Position numbers and translations under genes: made by a program. This document shows, in pieces, positions 40,532 through 48,885 of a stretch of DNA of 64,000 nt. The notes below the pieces were generated by a model. That model saw nothing but the letters and a program-made list of their open reading frames with translations, was not told the DNA's origin and did no database searches. Source of the DNA: Emticicia sp043780375 (GTDB taxonomy: Bacteria > Bacteroidota > Bacteroidia > Cytophagales > Spirosomataceae); contig NZ_JAYWCU010000069.1 in assembly GCF_043780375.1 (NCBI RefSeq), positions 1-64,000 of the forward strand, given 5' to 3'. Position 1 is the stretch's first letter. Every line of letters begins with the position of its first letter.

Positions 40532-40906
40532 ATGAGGATTGCAGGTGTTGATATCCCAGACAAAAAAAGAGGCGAAATCGCCCTTACGTACATCTACGGT
40601 ATTGGTCGTAGTGCGTCACAAAAGATTTTAACAAAAGCTAATATCAGTTATGATAAAAAAGCTGGCGATTGGAATGACGGTGAAGCTAATGCCATTCGTG
40701 GAATTATTACGGAAGAAATGACTGTTGAAGGTCAATTACGTTCAGAAGTTCAATTAGCTATCAAGCGATTGATGGACATTGGCTGTTACCGTGGCGTTCG
40801 TCACCGTAAAGGTTTACCACTTCGTGGGCAACGTACCAAAAACAACTCACGTACCCGTAAAGGTAAACGTAAGACAGTAGCAAACAAGAAAAAAGCTACT
40901 AAGTAA
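40532..40906 (+). CDS. rpsM: Ribosomal protein S13
   Basis: This 124-residue S13 forms the head bridge to the 50S and contacts P-site tRNA through its basic tail. RIAGVDIPDKKRGEIALTYI and HRKGLPLRGQRTKNNSRTRKG (cited in part) are conserved. Normal length. Confidence 0.98.
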   Translation: MRIAGVDIPDKKRGEIALTYIYGIGRSASQKILTKANISYDKKAGDWNDGEANAIRGIITEEMTVEGQLRSEVQLAIKRLMDIGCYRGVRHRKGLPLRGQRTKNNSRTRKGKRKTVANKKKATK

Positions 40907-41012
40907 TTCCTATCTGTTTTTAACAGAAAAAAATTGGATTTTTTTAGGAAAAAAATCGAACAGAGTACAGGTTTTTCTGTACTGCCAATCATTATATTAA
41001 TGTTTTGTCAAA

Positions 41013-41408
41013 ATGGCACAAGCGAAAAGAAAAGATAAGGCAAAGAAAAGAGTTGTTGTAGTTGAGCCAGTTGGTGAAGTACACATCAGAGCTTCTTTTA
41101 ATAACATCATTATTTCTGTTACAAACACCCAAGGTCAAGTGATTTCTTGGGGTTCAGCAGGAAAAATGGGCTTCAAAGGTTCAAAGAAAAACACTCCTTA
41201 TGCAGCTCAAATGGCAGCACAGAGTTGTGCTCAAGTAGCTTATGAAGCAGGTATGCGTAAAGCTGAAGTGTTTGTAAAAGGACCTGGTTCTGGACGTGAG
41301 TCTGCAATCCGTACTATACAAAATTCGGGCATTGAAGTAACAACAATTACTGACGTAACGCCACTTCCACATAATGGATGTCGCCCACCTAAGCGTAGAA
41401 GAGTCTAA
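41013..41408 (+). CDS. rpsK: Ribosomal protein S11
   Basis: This 131-residue S11 lies on the platform of the 30S near the E site. ASFNNIIISVTNTQGQVISW and PLPHNGCRPPKRRRV mark it. Normal length, following rpsM by 106 bases. Confidence 0.98.
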   Translation: MAQAKRKDKAKKRVVVVEPVGEVHIRASFNNIIISVTNTQGQVISWGSAGKMGFKGSKKNTPYAAQMAAQSCAQVAYEAGMRKAEVFVKGPGSGRESAIRTIQNSGIEVTTITDVTPLPHNGCRPPKRRRV

Positions 41409-41525
41409 AAATTATAAGAGGATGTAAACTGCAAACCATGAGTTTGAAAGCTATTATTGCTTTTTTATTCAATGTTTAAAGTTTTCATTCTTTTGTTGTC
41501 TTAGTTTATAATAATTCAAAACGTC

Positions 41526-41568
41526 TCCCGTCTTTAAACGGGATTGGAAATAGGAAACGGTTCGCCGT
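41526..41568 (+). other. Paired hairpins in the rpsK-rpsD leader
   Basis: TCCCGT/ACGGGA (41526-41531 with 41538-41543) and ACGG-TTCG-CCGT (41557-41568) lie within the 252-base rpsK-rpsD gap, the longest of this part of the operon. Since S4 represses its operon in other bacteria, a regulatory leader is possible. The rest of the gap shows no gene. Confidence 0.5.
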
Positions 41569-41660
41569 AGTTTCATAGCTGTAAATCAGTTTATCGAAGC
41601 GATTGATAGTTTGGACATTGGGGCTAATCAATCTCTATTTCATTTTAAAAACAAACCAAA

Positions 41661-42266
41661 ATGGCAAGATACACAGGTCCAAAAGTAAGGATTTCAAGAA
41701 GATTTGGAGAACCAGTAATGGGTCCAAGTAAGGCATTAAGTAAAAAAGCGTACCCTCCTGGACAACATGGAAAAGGACGTAAAAGTAAAAAATCAGAATA
41801 CGGTCAGCAATTAATTGAGAAGCAAAAGGTAAAATATACTTATGGTATGTTGGAGCGTCAATTTGCACGTTTCTTCCAAATTGCATCAGTTAAAGAAGGA
41901 CGTACAGGTGATAACCTTTTGAAACTTTGTGAAGGTCGTTTAGACAATACAGTTTTTCGCTTAGGTATTGCCCCAACACGCCGTGCAGCCCGTCAATTAG
42001 TAACACACTGTCATATCACAGTTGATGGAGCAGTATTGAATGTTGCTTCTTTGATTTTGAAACCAGGTCAATTAGTTGGAGTTCGTGAGAAATCAAAGGC
42101 TTTAGTAGCTATCTCAGATAGTTTGAACGCTCGTAATGCAAAACGTTACAATTGGTTAGAATGGGATGCAACTGAAATGGTTGGTAAATTTATTAGCTAT
42201 CCAGAGCGTGACCAGATTCCAGAAAACTTCAACGAGCAGGCAATCGTCGAATTATATAACAAATAA
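41661..42266 (+). CDS. rpsD: Ribosomal protein S4
   Basis: This 201-residue S4 starts assembly of the 30S 5' domain. It has an S4 RNA-binding domain (about residues 92-155: LDNTVFRLGIAPTRRAARQLV, cited in part RLGIAPTRRAARQLV). It has no N-terminal zinc Cys cluster. Normal length. Confidence 0.98.
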   Translation: MARYTGPKVRISRRFGEPVMGPSKALSKKAYPPGQHGKGRKSKKSEYGQQLIEKQKVKYTYGMLERQFARFFQIASVKEGRTGDNLLKLCEGRLDNTVFRLGIAPTRRAARQLVTHCHITVDGAVLNVASLILKPGQLVGVREKSKALVAISDSLNARNAKRYNWLEWDATEMVGKFISYPERDQIPENFNEQAIVELYNK

Positions 42267-42383
42267 TATTTGTCTTGTGGTTGTTCCATTGTCGAGAGAA
42301 TCGGCAATGGAACAGCTGCGTTTTTTTATTGGTGGTGTAGCTAACCACCTTTTAGTTAACGAAAACAAACACACTGCATACGT

Positions 42384-43373
42384 ATGTCAATATTAGCATT
42401 TCAAATGCCTGACAAGGTTGTCATGGAAAAGGCTGACGACTTCCATGGCTTTTTCGAGTTTAAACCACTCGAAAGAGGGTATGGTGTGACCATCGGAAAC
42501 GCACTTCGTCGTATTTTGTTGTCTTCTTTAGAAGGCTACGCAATTACTTCTGTAAGATTTCCGGGGGTATTACACGAATTTTCGAGCATTGATGGGGTCG
42601 TAGATGATGTTACAGAAATCATCTTGAATCTTAAAATGGTTCGTTTCAAAAAAGTTTCTGATTATGTAGATAACAAATTTACCGTCAGAATCAAAAATCA
42701 AAGTGTTTTGACTGCGGGCGACCTCGGTAAATTCACGCAAAGTTTTCAGATTTTAAATCCTGAATTGATAATCGCCCGTTTGGACGACCAAAAGGAAGTT
42801 GAAATCGAAATTATAGTCGATAAAGGACGTGGCTATGTAGCTGCTGATGAGCAAAAACAAAATGATTTGCCTATCGGTTTTATCTCAGTAGATTCAATTT
42901 ATACTCCCATCAAAAATGTGAGATATAGCATTGAAAATACCCGTGTAGAACAGCGTACTGACTACGAAAAACTTTTGCTTGAAATCAAAACTGATGGTTC
43001 AATTCATCCTGAGAGAGCTTTACAAGAAGCTGCTCACATTTTGATTCAACATTTCTTGAAGTTTACGGACGAAAACATGGTATTTGATACCAAGAAAGAT
43101 GACGAAGACAATATTGTTGATGAAGAGTTCTTACATATGCGTAAGTTATTGAAAACTTCATTACAAGACTTAGACTTGTCGGTTCGTGCGTATAACTGTT
43201 TAAAATCTGCTGATATACGTACATTAGGCGATTTGGCAAGACTTGAAGTAGCTGATATGATGAAATTCCGTAACTTTGGTAAGAAGTCATTGACGGAATT
43301 GGAGCAATTGGTTGCTGACAAAGGCTTACATTTCGGAATGGATGTAATGAAATATAAGTTAGACGAAGATTGA
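42384..43373 (+). CDS. rpoA: RNA polymerase alpha subunit
   Basis: This 329-residue alpha subunit has an N-terminal dimerisation and assembly domain with ERGYGVTIGNALRRILLSSL, and a C-terminal helix-hairpin-helix domain (about 255-329: LDLSVRAYNCLKSADIRTLGDL, cited in part VRAYNCLKSADIRTL) that contacts DNA and activators. It is the penultimate gene of the ribosomal operon. Full length. Confidence 0.99.
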   Translation: MSILAFQMPDKVVMEKADDFHGFFEFKPLERGYGVTIGNALRRILLSSLEGYAITSVRFPGVLHEFSSIDGVVDDVTEIILNLKMVRFKKVSDYVDNKFTVRIKNQSVLTAGDLGKFTQSFQILNPELIIARLDDQKEVEIEIIVDKGRGYVAADEQKQNDLPIGFISVDSIYTPIKNVRYSIENTRVEQRTDYEKLLLEIKTDGSIHPERALQEAAHILIQHFLKFTDENMVFDTKKDDEDNIVDEEFLHMRKLLKTSLQDLDLSVRAYNCLKSADIRTLGDLARLEVADMMKFRNFGKKSLTELEQLVADKGLHFGMDVMKYKLDED

Positions 43374-43525
43374 TATTAGATTGTCCCTTTTCCAATATTT
43401 GGCGAAGGGATATTTTTTTATATTATCGTACCGCAGTAATCGAATAAATTAATTAACAATCGTAATAGGTGGAATCGCTAAGACTGCGTTAGGCTTTTTT
43501 GACCGTTACTTACGAAATAATAACA

Positions 43526-44089
43526 ATGAGACACGGAAATACAATCAATCATTTAGGGAGAACTCATTCTCACAGAGAGGCGATGTTGCAAAACATGGCG
43601 GTTTCTTTAATTAAATACAAGCGTATAGAAACAACTTTGGCGAAAGCAAAAGAATTGCGTAAATATGTTGAGCCTTTGATTACGAAATCGAAAAATGATA
43701 GCACTCACTCTCGTAGAACAGTTTTTTCGCATTTGCAAGATAAAGAGGCAATGAAAACTTTGTTTGGTGAAATAGCTGAAAAAGTTGCTAATCGCAATGG
43801 TGGTTATACTCGTATTATCAAAATGGGAACTCGTTTTGGTGATAATGCAGAGGTTGCCATGATTGAATTAGTTGATTATAACGAAGCATTATTGACTTCG
43901 GTAGAAGAAAAATCTACTAAAACTCGTCGTAGTCGTCGTGGTGGTAAAAAAGCTGACGATGCTGCCGCAGTGGTAGCGGTTGATGAATCATCAGCGGTTG
44001 TTGTAGAAGAAGCAGTTGCTCCTGTTGCTGACGTAGTAGAAGAAACTCCAGCAGTAACAACTGAAGGAGAAGAAACGAAAGAAGCATAA
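43526..44089 (+). CDS. rplQ: Ribosomal protein L17 with acidic C-terminal tail
   Basis: This 187-residue protein starts at the ATG at 43526 (MRHGNTINHLGRTHSHREAM), not at an upstream alternative start in frame. L17 proper covers residues 1 to about 122. The last 60 residues are a basic patch (TRRSRRGGKK) followed by an Ala/Val/Glu-rich tail, a form seen in Bacteroidota. It is the last gene of the superoperon, followed by a terminator. Confidence 0.97.
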   Translation: MRHGNTINHLGRTHSHREAMLQNMAVSLIKYKRIETTLAKAKELRKYVEPLITKSKNDSTHSRRTVFSHLQDKEAMKTLFGEIAEKVANRNGGYTRIIKMGTRFGDNAEVAMIELVDYNEALLTSVEEKSTKTRRSRRGGKKADDAAAVVAVDESSAVVVEEAVAPVADVVEETPAVTTEGEETKEA

Positions 44090-44112
44090 GAATTAGTAAA
44101 TAAAATTCTTGA

Positions 44113-44147
44113 AAGAAACCTCAGACGAAAGTTTGAGGTTTCTTTTT
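44113..44147 (+). terminator. Terminator of the ribosomal superoperon
   Basis: AAGAAACCTCA (44113-44123) pairs with TGAGGTTTCTT (44134-44144), followed by a T run. It lies 24 bases after rplQ. Confidence 0.93.
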
Positions 44148-44220
44148 GTTTATACTATGTATTATATAACAAAAAAAGGTAGTAATCTCAGATTACTACC
44201 TTGAAATAGTGATTTTTTTT

Positions 44221-46806
44221 TCAGCCGCCAGTTTTTACTCTACCTTGCTCTGCTTCAGTGGCTGTACTACGGCGACGAGCAGCTTTTACGTTTTGATTGC
44301 CAAATTTGTAAGTGAATGTCAAGCGAGCATTTCTGCTATCCCAGCGATTACGAATAGTCAATTTTACATTAGCAAAGTCGGTTTTTCCTCCCCAAAAACT
44401 TGTCAAGAAAATATCGTTTACGTTGAGTTTTAAGCTGGCTTTTTTGTTCCAAAAACTTTTTTGTAAACCTGCATTGACAGCATATTGAGCTTTTCCTTGC
44501 ATCATTCCATAAATATTTGATGAATTATACCACATTGATACTTCTGCCGATAAATCTTTAGGAAGTTTTACGTTTTGACTGGTATAAAAATTGTAAGCCC
44601 ACTGGCCTGTGTTTAAAGTTTGTCCCAACAATTCTCCTGTATATTTATTGTAAAATACTGACAAGTTATTTTGAGCAGACCACCACTTAGTAATCGGAAT
44701 CGGGAAACTCAAATTAATATTGATATTCTCAAATTTTGCAATGTTTTCTCTTGTGGCAAATGTTATTTTTTCAGGGTCAATACCATCAATATTATTGTAT
44801 TTCTTGATTTTTGCTAAAATTAATGGCTCATTTACAGCATTTTTTATAACTTCTGCCATAAAATCGTTGGTTATACTATAACCCACACTTGTAACAAATG
44901 CTTGCTTGAAACTATGCGTTAGTTCAAATGAATTGGTGTATTGAGGTTTCAAATATTCATTTCCTAACTGATAAGTATATGGGTCAAGGAAGTTGATAAA
45001 TGGATTCAATGTACCATAATCAGGGCGTTCGATTCGACGGCTATAAGAGTACGAAAGTTGGTTGTTTTTGTTAATCGTTTGTGTCAAAAATACACTTGGA
45101 AATAACTTCACGTAATTACGCTCACGGCTTTCGCTAAGTGTAACCGACTCACCTTTTGAGTGCGTATGTTCTAAGCGTAAACCCGCTTGCAAACTCAATT
45201 TTTTGCTTAATTCTTTATTGAAATTAGCATAAGCAGCATTAATGTTTTCCTGATAAATAAAGAAGTTGGTACGTCCTTTGTCTGCTAAACCATTTTGAAA
45301 AAACATAATGTCATTATCTGATTTTACCCAACTACTTTTTGCTCCAAACTCTAAGCGAGCCTTAGCTTTTGTCAGAGGATGAATATAATCAGCTTTTATG
45401 GCAAAAATGTTGTATTTGTTCGGAATATGACTTGTAATATTCAATGGAGTCGCATATTCAGTTTCTTTATTGTCAAGATATTTATAGAAACGAGTTTCCA
45501 TACCCCTTTCACGACTCAAATTATTGTAAATCGAATAATCTACATCGGCAGTTAATTCTTTGCCTGTCGAATCAAAAGTATGCTTGAAATTGGTATTAAG
45601 CGTGAGGCTTTTCCAAGTTTGATAACTACTGGCAGATGTGCGTAAACTCGAATCTGGAATCGAACTTTCTGCATGTTTAATGTAAGTAGTATTTATGTTT
45701 GGTGCGGTCGGATTATTTTGCCATATACCCGCACTACCATTCACTAAAAATCCAATCGTTGTTTTCTTAGAAAGATAATAATCAGTACCCAATTTATAAC
45801 TAAAATTCTGACTTTCGTTATAACGATAGGCATATTGTTCAAATATTTTACCGCCAATATCACGAGTCAAAATATTATTATTGAAACGTTGATTGTCTGA
45901 AAAAGTTAAATTTGCAAAAGTATTTACTTTTCCTTGACGGTTATTCAGGTTTAAACTCGAATTGTATTTTGGCATTATGCCAGGTTTTATATTTTCGGTT
46001 TTGCTAAAATCATTGTTTAGACCAGTTTCTAATAATGGCGGAAAACTTGCCGAAAAACCAGCCGAAATGCTACCATTTGTGCCATAATTCTTATTCTTCT
46101 TGGTAATAATATTGATTATAGCTTTTCCAGCTGCATCGTAGCGAGCCGATGGATTAGATATAATTTCGATTTTTTCGATTTGATCACTACTCATGTTTTT
46201 GAGTTGAGTTGCCAAATCACTCTGCGACATATACGTTGGCTTGCCATCCATCAACACAAGTACGCCTTGCTTGCCTTTTACGCTGATATTGTCGTTGTTA
46301 TCAACCGACACACCCGGCGATTTTTGTAGCACTTCTAAGGCGGTATTTCCAGTGGCTACCAGACTACCTTCTACATTTACGACCAATTTATCGGCTTGTT
46401 GTTCAATAAAAGGCTTTTTTGCCGTAACACTAACTTCTTTGAGGCTTTGAGCAGCTAATTCTAATTGAATGGTTGATAATTTCACTTCTAAGTTCTCGTC
46501 ACTTAGTGTGATTTTAGGAGAAAAATATTTTTTGTAACCAACCATCGAAACCGAAATGATGTATTGAGATTCGTTTCCAATAGATACTTGGTCAAAATTA
46601 AATTTTCCGTCTAAGTCACTGACCGATCCTTTTGTGAGGGTCGAGTCTCTGGCTTTTAAGAGTAAAACGTTGGCGAAAGGAAGAACTTGTCTCTTTTCAT
46701 CGAAGAGGCTTCCCGAAATTCTTCCTTTGTACGAAACTTGGGTGTTTTGGGCAAAAGAAAGTAGGCTCGCACTTGCGAGTAGCATTGTTAGTAATAGCTT
46801 TTTCAT
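44221..46806 (-). CDS. TonB-dependent receptor / outer-membrane beta-barrel protein
   Basis: This 861-residue protein has a signal peptide (MKKLLLTMLLASASLLSFAQ), an N-terminal carboxypeptidase-regulatory-like domain (about 26-110: GRISGSLFDEKRQVLPFANV, cited in part), a TonB plug (about 125-235: NTALEVLQKSPGVSVDNND) and a beta-barrel of the OMP_b-brl_3 type to the end. Such receptors import or sense substrates across the outer membrane. No SusD partner or DUF4249 protein is adjacent, so the ligand is unknown. It is transcribed toward the ribosomal operon; its C-terminus ends in a soluble Gly-rich tail rather than the usual aromatic residue. Confidence 0.92.
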   Translation of the reverse strand: MKKLLLTMLLASASLLSFAQNTQVSYKGRISGSLFDEKRQVLPFANVLLLKARDSTLTKGSVSDLDGKFNFDQVSIGNESQYIISVSMVGYKKYFSPKITLSDENLEVKLSTIQLELAAQSLKEVSVTAKKPFIEQQADKLVVNVEGSLVATGNTALEVLQKSPGVSVDNNDNISVKGKQGVLVLMDGKPTYMSQSDLATQLKNMSSDQIEKIEIISNPSARYDAAGKAIINIITKKNKNYGTNGSISAGFSASFPPLLETGLNNDFSKTENIKPGIMPKYNSSLNLNNRQGKVNTFANLTFSDNQRFNNNILTRDIGGKIFEQYAYRYNESQNFSYKLGTDYYLSKKTTIGFLVNGSAGIWQNNPTAPNINTTYIKHAESSIPDSSLRTSASSYQTWKSLTLNTNFKHTFDSTGKELTADVDYSIYNNLSRERGMETRFYKYLDNKETEYATPLNITSHIPNKYNIFAIKADYIHPLTKAKARLEFGAKSSWVKSDNDIMFFQNGLADKGRTNFFIYQENINAAYANFNKELSKKLSLQAGLRLEHTHSKGESVTLSESRERNYVKLFPSVFLTQTINKNNQLSYSYSRRIERPDYGTLNPFINFLDPYTYQLGNEYLKPQYTNSFELTHSFKQAFVTSVGYSITNDFMAEVIKNAVNEPLILAKIKKYNNIDGIDPEKITFATRENIAKFENININLSFPIPITKWWSAQNNLSVFYNKYTGELLGQTLNTGQWAYNFYTSQNVKLPKDLSAEVSMWYNSSNIYGMMQGKAQYAVNAGLQKSFWNKKASLKLNVNDIFLTSFWGGKTDFANVKLTIRNRWDSRNARLTFTYKFGNQNVKAARRRSTATEAEQGRVKTGG

Positions 46807-47224
46807 TAAAGTAATTATTTTGTAATAGCTTTTTTTTTAGATGTGAGATTAAAGATTCGAGATAAGAGTAAATGTTTTGTTCATCTCATTTCTTTTGTCT
46901 CATATCTCACATCCAAGTTTTCCTTGATTTTTATAGATACTGTGTAATTTCAAAATGGAATGCAATTGAATGTTAGATGCTAAAATTGCCTTTTGAGTTA
47001 CAGCATTTGCTTAATAAGACTATCTCAAAGTAGAGATAGTCTTATAATTAACGTCACAGTATAATTTTCTTTTTCATAATTTATGTTACAAATATACAGG
47101 TACTTTGTAATACAAGGTAACTGTTATTACACAAGTGGTTTTTATTTTGGGATGAGTGGTTTTTTACTCAAAAAGAGGGTGTTTTTAGTTAGATGCTATT
47201 CTTGCAAAAAGGGTTGCTTTTATT
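46807..47224. other. Gene-free region with inverted repeats upstream of the TonB receptor
   Basis: Three things are seen. GATGTGAGAT (46839-46848) faces ATCTCACATC (46905-46914). A 13-bp perfect hairpin, ATAAGACTATCTC (47014-47026) with GAGATAGTCTTAT (47033-47045), follows. A minus-strand -7 box, TATATTTG, lies at 47089-47096. The receptor transcript would therefore start near 47082 and carry both inverted repeats in a 275-base leader. No coding frame is supported. Confidence 0.5.
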
Positions 47225-47446
47225 TTAAATTATTTTAATTTCTTCGGGAGCGAACTCCAAAATATCGCCTGGTTGGCAATTGAGGGCTTCGCAGATGGCT
47301 TCTAAGGTAGAAAAACGAACGGCTTTTGCTTTGCCAGTTTTCAAAATTGAAAGATTGGGCAAGGTAATATCTACTTTTTCCGCCAATTCTGACAATTGCA
47401 TTTTACGTCGGGCGAGCATAACATCAAGGTTTACAATTATGGGCAT
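47225..47446 (-). CDS. XRE-type HTH regulator
   Basis: This 73-residue Cro/C1-type HTH is of the YozG-like kind: MLARRKMQLSELAEKVDITLPNLSILKTGK (cited in part: LSELAEKVDITLPNLSIL), followed by LEAICEALNCQPGDILEF. Members of this group sit next to DUF2975 membrane proteins, exactly as here. It is the last gene of a three-gene minus-strand operon and probably controls that operon through the palindrome at 48590-48627. The protein is all DNA-binding domain with no sensor. Confidence 0.93.
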   Translation of the reverse strand: MPIIVNLDVMLARRKMQLSELAEKVDITLPNLSILKTGKAKAVRFSTLEAICEALNCQPGDILEFAPEEIKII

Positions 47447-47457
47447 GATAGTAGATT

Positions 47458-48003
47458 TTATACTGTTAATTCGTTTTCTTCTTGTAATTCTACGCCGCGT
47501 TTGAAGATTTGCGAGATTAGGTAAATGATTCCTATTCCAAAAATATAAGTCAAATCTGGTGAAAAATTATATTTGATATGGTCGGTAACAAGTCCGTCCA
47601 AGACAAATACATATTGTCCAATAACAAAATTTATCACTCCAAGTACAATCACCAAATGAGCTATTTTTTCAAGAATAATTGATGTTTTAGAGCTGAAAGG
47701 ATTATTAATATTGATGTTATTAAGTGCATCTTTTGCTAATTTCCAGATTTTAATCACAAAATAAGTTTTTGCCAAAAACAAAATATAGTAAAATATTAGC
47801 CTTCCTAAATTGTCATTTTTCAATGTTCTGAAAGGAAGTTTCGCCTCAGAAATAGTTATATTTTTGATAAAATCGGCATCAGGATATATGAAAGAATAGA
47901 TTGTGAAAATACCTGCTATTACTGTCATTGCTATCGAACCAACATAGCCAATCCAAGCAATAACTCTTAAAACATTCAAGATTTTTTCAGTTTGTGTTTT
48001 CAT
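47458..48003 (-). CDS. DUF2975 membrane protein, copy 2
   Basis: This 181-residue protein has four hydrophobic segments and the DUF2975 C-terminal pattern SQIFKRGVELQEENELTV. The last stretch is identical to that of its upstream paralogue, and the DNA is near-identical for about 60 bases around the two stop codons. It starts MKTQTEKILNVLR. Function unknown; DUF2975 proteins are usually encoded with a small XRE regulator. Confidence 0.9.
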   Translation of the reverse strand: MKTQTEKILNVLRVIAWIGYVGSIAMTVIAGIFTIYSFIYPDADFIKNITISEAKLPFRTLKNDNLGRLIFYYILFLAKTYFVIKIWKLAKDALNNININNPFSSKTSIILEKIAHLVIVLGVINFVIGQYVFVLDGLVTDHIKYNFSPDLTYIFGIGIIYLISQIFKRGVELQEENELTV

Positions 48004-48014
48004 AATATTAGATT

Positions 48015-48545
48015 TTATACAGTTAATTCGTTTTCTTCTTGTAATTCTACGCCACGTTTGAAAATCTGCGAAATGATGTAGACAATTCCTGCCATGAAAA
48101 AATATTCTCCGTGATTGAAATGATTGGCTAAATCAATGCCTGATTCTTTACCTACAAAATCAATGTAATTATTGCCAATAAATGACACGACCCAAAGCTC
48201 AAATAACAAAAAACTGATTTTTTGAATTTTTGTAGAGATTGCGACCGTAAAAGGATTTTCCAAACTTAATTTGTTTAAAAAATCAAAAATGTAATACCAA
48301 ATGTAGGCCTTTGTTGCCGAGAACCAAATAACCAATGTCATAGCAAACCCATAATAGCGTAGGTCAAAATTCCGTAATTCGTATAGTTTAGGGCTTGCTT
48401 TGTAAAGTTTCAAGGCAATTTCGGGCTTAAAGAAATTGACTATCAACGAAACAATTTGACTTCCACATTCAATCGAAAATCCGATTGCACCGATAAGTGC
48501 TAAATATTTAATTATTTCTAAAATTGTTTTGGTTTGTGTTTTCAT
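48015..48545 (-). CDS. DUF2975 membrane protein, copy 1
   Basis: This 176-residue protein has four hydrophobic segments. The ATG at 48545 (MKTQTKTILEIIK) was chosen because it aligns with the paralogue's start and lies 22 bases after the predicted transcription start; an upstream frame extension to 48599 would cross the promoter. Same C-terminal motif as copy 2. First gene of the operon. Confidence 0.9.
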   Translation of the reverse strand: MKTQTKTILEIIKYLALIGAIGFSIECGSQIVSLIVNFFKPEIALKLYKASPKLYELRNFDLRYYGFAMTLVIWFSATKAYIWYYIFDFLNKLSLENPFTVAISTKIQKISFLLFELWVVSFIGNNYIDFVGKESGIDLANHFNHGEYFFMAGIVYIISQIFKRGVELQEENELTV

Positions 48546-48573
48546 AATATTTATGTTTAAATAATTTATGCAA

Positions 48574-48581
48574 CAAAAGTA
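48574..48581 (-). promoter_or_regulatory. Promoter (-7 box) of the DUF2975-XRE operon
   Basis: On the minus strand, TACTTTTG matches TAnnTTTG; a near-TTTG (ATTG) lies 19 bases upstream inside the palindrome at 48590-48627. Start of transcription would be near 48567. Confidence 0.6.
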
Positions 48582-48589
48582 AAAGTAAT

Positions 48590-48627
48590 TTATTGACAAA
48601 CAATAAATATATATTGTTTGTCAATAA
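48590..48627. promoter_or_regulatory. Palindromic operator candidate
   Basis: TTATTGACAAACAATA (48590-48605) and TATTGTTTGTCAATAA (48612-48627) form a perfect 16-bp inverted repeat with a six-base spacer. It overlaps the -33 region of the DUF2975-XRE operon. The small XRE protein of that operon is the likely ligand, giving autoregulation. Confidence 0.7.
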
Positions 48628-48751
48628 TTAAATATTGATAAACAGAATTTTTGTTTTATTAAATTAATTCAAACTTGTTTTTACTTAATCCTAATTTAGA
48701 AAATTGTGTTACAAACAAAATGTATCTAAACTTAGCATGCACAGTTTTTGT

Positions 48752-48759
48752 TATCTTTG
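48752..48759 (+). promoter_or_regulatory. Candidate nadE promoter (-7 box)
   Basis: TATCTTTG matches TAnnTTTG; start near 48766, leader of about 120 bases. The -33 region is weak. The gap 48546-48885 holds this, the divergent promoter and the palindrome, and no gene. Confidence 0.5.
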
Positions 48760-48885
48760 TAAAGAAGTCTTATCCTAAAAAAACAATTAGATTTTATAAT
48801 TTAAAACCGAGTATTTAGTTGATGAGAAATATTAACTCATTTGCGACGGGCGGCGTTCCGAATTACTCATTCACCCATTGATTAA

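Noticed and set aside
48594..48599. TTGACA as a sigma70 -35 box
   Set aside because: It is part of the perfect palindrome, and Bacteroidota use the TTTG/TAnnTTTG type of promoter.
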